A stretch of DNA of 7,369 nucleotides from an uncultured Enorma sp. Its GTDB lineage: Bacteria; Actinomycetota; Coriobacteriia; Coriobacteriales; Coriobacteriaceae. Under the pieces are notes generated by a model. The model made no database searches, was not told the origin of the DNA, and saw only the letters and a program-made list of their open reading frames with translations. Positions 5,481 through 7,369 of the stretch are shown piece by piece. Every line of letters begins with the position of its first letter. Position 1 is the stretch's first letter. Both the position numbers and the translations under genes were made by a program. Location of the stretch: positions 1-7,369 of the forward strand of contig CAJLVH010000098.1 of the NCBI GenBank assembly GCA_905210055.1. The letters are read 5' to 3'.

Positions 5481-7298
5481 ATGAACCACTGCACGTCATG
5501 CGGAGCCCCGCTCAAACCGGGGGCGAAATTCTGCGAACAATGCGGAGCCGCCGCGGCAGAGGCGAAGTCCGCAGGGGGGCATCGCGTCACCGTCGATCCG
5601 GACATCGCGAACGACATCATCGTGTGGGAGGGCAAGGAGTACACCGCACAGGAGTGGGCGGACCGCTTCGGTGGTAAAACCACGGGCGCGGCTGCGGCAG
5701 AAAGCAGCGAGACGGAACGCGACGCCGCCCACGCATCGCACACGAGCCCGGCGGCCAACGCGGCCAACGCGGCCAGGGCCGCCGCGCGCAGCCTCTCGCC
5801 CAGCACTCCTGCCGACATCGAGCCCTACACCTCATCCCTCACCGACGAGGAGCGGACAGCCGGCAATACCCCGTCGAAAACCATGTCCGAGCACGCCCGA
5901 AAAAAGCTTCAGAATGAAATCTCCAATCTGAACAATCTGGTTCGCTCGCGAAGCAAGCTTGTGAGAAGCCATATGGCAAAGGTGAAGCTTGAGGATGAAA
6001 CCGCCGCGAAAAACGTACAATCGCGCATCGATGCCATGGAGCACGATTCCACGTACTTCAGCGAAACGGTCGCGTTCAACGACCTCACGCGGGTTAACGC
6101 GTATCGCTCGTTTGCCGAAAAGCACCTTGCCACCGACGCCGAAACCTCCGCCACCGTCTTCGCATGGCTCAACGAGAACGAACAGCCCTTCCTCGACGAT
6201 GCCGAGATTCTCGCGACGCGCATGTGGGAAACGTTCGACGAGGCCGCTCTCGACCGCGCGAATGACGAGTACCGCGACGCACTAGCCGCGCGCGACCAAG
6301 CAGCTCAGGAGCTCCGAAAGCTCAAAGCCGACTGCGATGCAGAGATCGACCGCCTCTCCAGGGAACGCGTCGCGCTGGACTATTCCCGCCCGATCAGCGA
6401 TTCCATCAGGCATTATGCGCTGCTTTGCTTGGCCCTCGTGGTGCTTACGCTCGCACTTTCGCTCATCAATTACCTGATCCTGCATGCCGCATTCCTTGTT
6501 ACGGCACTGCCCATCGTTCGCATCATCGGGCTCGTGGGCGCTATTGGGTTCTTCGTTGCAGGCATCTTCCTTCAGCGAGGGCCGGAACGCAAGCGCGCAG
6601 CCGAAGCCGTCACAAAGAGCGAGGCGTGCGAACGGGCCGTCGCCGACAAGAAAAAGGAATTTGGCAGCCTCATCGAGCAAGCGGAACGCAAACACAAGGC
6701 TGCGCAGGAACGCGCCGATGCCGCAGCGCTTGAGATTAAGCGCGCCGAGAAAACCGTCGACCCCACCATGCAGGAGAGGTTCAGCACCCTCACCTACGGC
6801 TTTGTGAACAAGCTCGACGCGCTCGACAAGTCCATCGATGTCGTGTACGCGAACCTCAACGAAAGCTGCCCGCTCGAAAACTTCGAGCAGAGCATTGATG
6901 CCGAATGGATGGACGAGCTTAAGAAACACGACGCCCAGCGATACATGATGCTTCACACCGAGCGCTCAAATGAAGCGCAGACGAGCGAGGTAAAGAAAAC
7001 GAGCGAGGCGCAGCGGGAAGAGGCTGCGAAGCAGACCCGTCTGCAGGAAGAGCAGACCCGTTTGCAAGAGGAGCGGACGAGGATCGCCCAAGCAGATCTT
7101 GAAGAGAACCGCAGGCGGCGCAAAGAGGCAAGCCAGCTTGACAGGCAGCGCGCGTTGGATGCCCGGAGGGCGGCCGATGCCGCTGAGCGAGCAAGCCGAG
7201 CCCAAGAAGACGCGGCTCGAGCCAGCGAACAGGCCAATTACTCGGCCGATGCTGCTGAACGGGCCCGTGAGAAGTACTACAACTACAGGAAATACTAA
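5481..7298 (+). CDS. Large zinc-ribbon, membrane and coiled-coil protein, unknown function
   Basis: This is a 605-residue protein of unknown function. It has an N-terminal zinc ribbon (Cys4, Cys7, Cys18, Cys21) and a short segment at 35-64 including VTVDPDIANDIIVWEG. A low-complexity Ala/Ser/Thr linker (about 68-125, with AAN repeats) follows. A helical, charged region (about 135-300) leads to a hydrophobic pair of membrane helices (about 312-337 and 341-364). After the basic RGPERKR comes a second helical region (about 370-500) and a strongly charged coiled coil (about 500-598) with heptads QTRLQEE at 518-524 and 525-531, ending KYYNYRKY. Both long helical arms would lie on the same side of the membrane if there are two spans, consistent with a cytoplasmic scaffold. 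AAGGGAG precedes the ATG by about six bases. It starts 36 bases after the previous gene, and its stop codon overlaps the next gene's Shine-Dalgarno. Confidence 0.9.
   Translation: MNHCTSCGAPLKPGAKFCEQCGAAAAEAKSAGGHRVTVDPDIANDIIVWEGKEYTAQEWADRFGGKTTGAAAAESSETERDAAHASHTSPAANAANAARAAARSLSPSTPADIEPYTSSLTDEERTAGNTPSKTMSEHARKKLQNEISNLNNLVRSRSKLVRSHMAKVKLEDETAAKNVQSRIDAMEHDSTYFSETVAFNDLTRVNAYRSFAEKHLATDAETSATVFAWLNENEQPFLDDAEILATRMWETFDEAALDRANDEYRDALAARDQAAQELRKLKADCDAEIDRLSRERVALDYSRPISDSIRHYALLCLALVVLTLALSLINYLILHAAFLVTALPIVRIIGLVGAIGFFVAGIFLQRGPERKRAAEAVTKSEACERAVADKKKEFGSLIEQAERKHKAAQERADAAALEIKRAEKTVDPTMQERFSTLTYGFVNKLDALDKSIDVVYANLNESCPLENFEQSIDAEWMDELKKHDAQRYMMLHTERSNEAQTSEVKKTSEAQREEAAKQTRLQEEQTRLQEERTRIAQADLEENRRRRKEASQLDRQRALDARRAADAAERASRAQEDAARASEQANYSADAAERAREKYYNYRKY
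5751..5777 (+). repeat. 9-base tandem repeat coding Ala-Ala-Asn
   Basis: GCGGCCAAC occurs twice in a row (5751-5759, 5760-5768), followed by the one-change copy GCGGCCAGG (5769-5777). It encodes AANAANAAR in the linker of the 605-residue protein. It is a simple slippage-type repeat that can change linker length in frame. Confidence 0.8.
7032..7094 (+). repeat. 21-base tandem repeat coding coiled-coil heptads
   Basis: CAGACCCGTCTGCAGGAAGAG (7032-7052) is followed by a second copy with a few third-position changes (7053-7073) and a diverged third copy (7074-7094). The encoded heptads are QTRLQEE, QTRLQEE and RTRIAQA. Exactly one heptad per unit keeps the coiled-coil register, so unit gain or loss would only lengthen or shorten the rod. 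Confidence 0.85.
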
Positions 7299-7308
7299 GG
7301 AGCTCCCC

Positions 7309-7369
7309 ATGTCTTGTTCCCTCGGCACAGCCCGCGCGCCGCGCGCCTTTGCACGCGTCGTGGCAGGGG
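7309..7369 (+). CDS. Start of a further operon gene, cut by window edge
   Basis: An ATG at 7309 opens a frame of 20 codons with no stop before the window ends (MSCSLGTARAPRAFARVV and two more residues). A near-perfect TAAGGAG (7296-7302) overlaps the stop codon of the 605-residue gene and is six bases from the ATG, so translational coupling in the same operon is likely. The visible part does not begin with the FCxxCG zinc-ribbon pattern; it is Arg/Ala-rich and gives no function. Confidence 0.6.
   Translation, partial: MSCSLGTARAPRAFARVVAG

Noticed and set aside
6282..6956. A 224-codon minus-strand frame inside the 605-residue gene
   Set aside because: It is a shadow of the coding strand, whose zinc ribbon, membrane helices and heptads are coherent in the plus frame.
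1..7369. CRISPR array, tRNA, rRNA, insertion sequence or phage integration site
   Set aside because: I saw no regularly spaced repeats, cloverleaf with CCA-type end, transposase motifs, terminal inverted repeats or target-site duplications in the window.

Overview
The window is GC-rich DNA, about 60% or more by eye, with bacterial ribosome-binding sites throughout. Two features suggest a Gram-positive actinobacterium of the class Coriobacteriia (Collinsella/Olsenella-like). One is the prfA-prmC-tsaC order with extra insertions inside prmC and tsaC. The other is several small proteins carrying a double-CxxC zinc ribbon plus membrane segments. This placement is inference from gene style, not from a database match.

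Left half, minus strand (1-3233): a conserved translation block transcribed leftwards. prfA (peptide chain release factor 1, 3233-2166) comes first, then prmC (the methyltransferase that modifies the GGQ glutamine of release factors, 1879-737), then tsaC/ywlC (threonylcarbamoyl-AMP synthase for tRNA t6A, 520 to beyond the left edge). PrmC's substrate is therefore encoded immediately upstream of it. The gaps between these genes are unusually wide (286 and 216 bases) and contain hairpins, direct repeats and palindromes, so internal promoters or processing sites are possible. PrmC has an acidic insertion of about 85 residues and TsaC an insertion of about 30 residues.

Divergent intergenic region (3234-3716): 483 bases without a convincing conserved gene. 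It has a plausible leftward promoter for prfA (3395-3422), two inverted repeats, a locally AT-rich stretch with a candidate rightward -10 box, and a strong Shine-Dalgarno in front of a 19-codon TTG reading frame that ends just before the first rightward gene.

Right half, plus strand (3717-7369): at least five closely spaced rightward genes that look like one operon. In order they are a 234-residue soluble protein with a C-terminal zinc ribbon; a 132-residue membrane protein; a 161-residue protein with an N-terminal zinc ribbon, a Pro/Ala linker and two membrane helices; a 605-residue protein with an N-terminal zinc ribbon, long helical regions, a central membrane hairpin and a charged C-terminal coiled coil with 21-base tandem repeats; and the first 20 codons of a further gene whose Shine-Dalgarno overlaps the preceding stop codon. 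No function can be assigned. Three of the four complete genes share the same zinc-ribbon module and three of the four are predicted membrane proteins, which suggests a membrane-associated assembly that may be undescribed. This operon is the most interesting part of the window.
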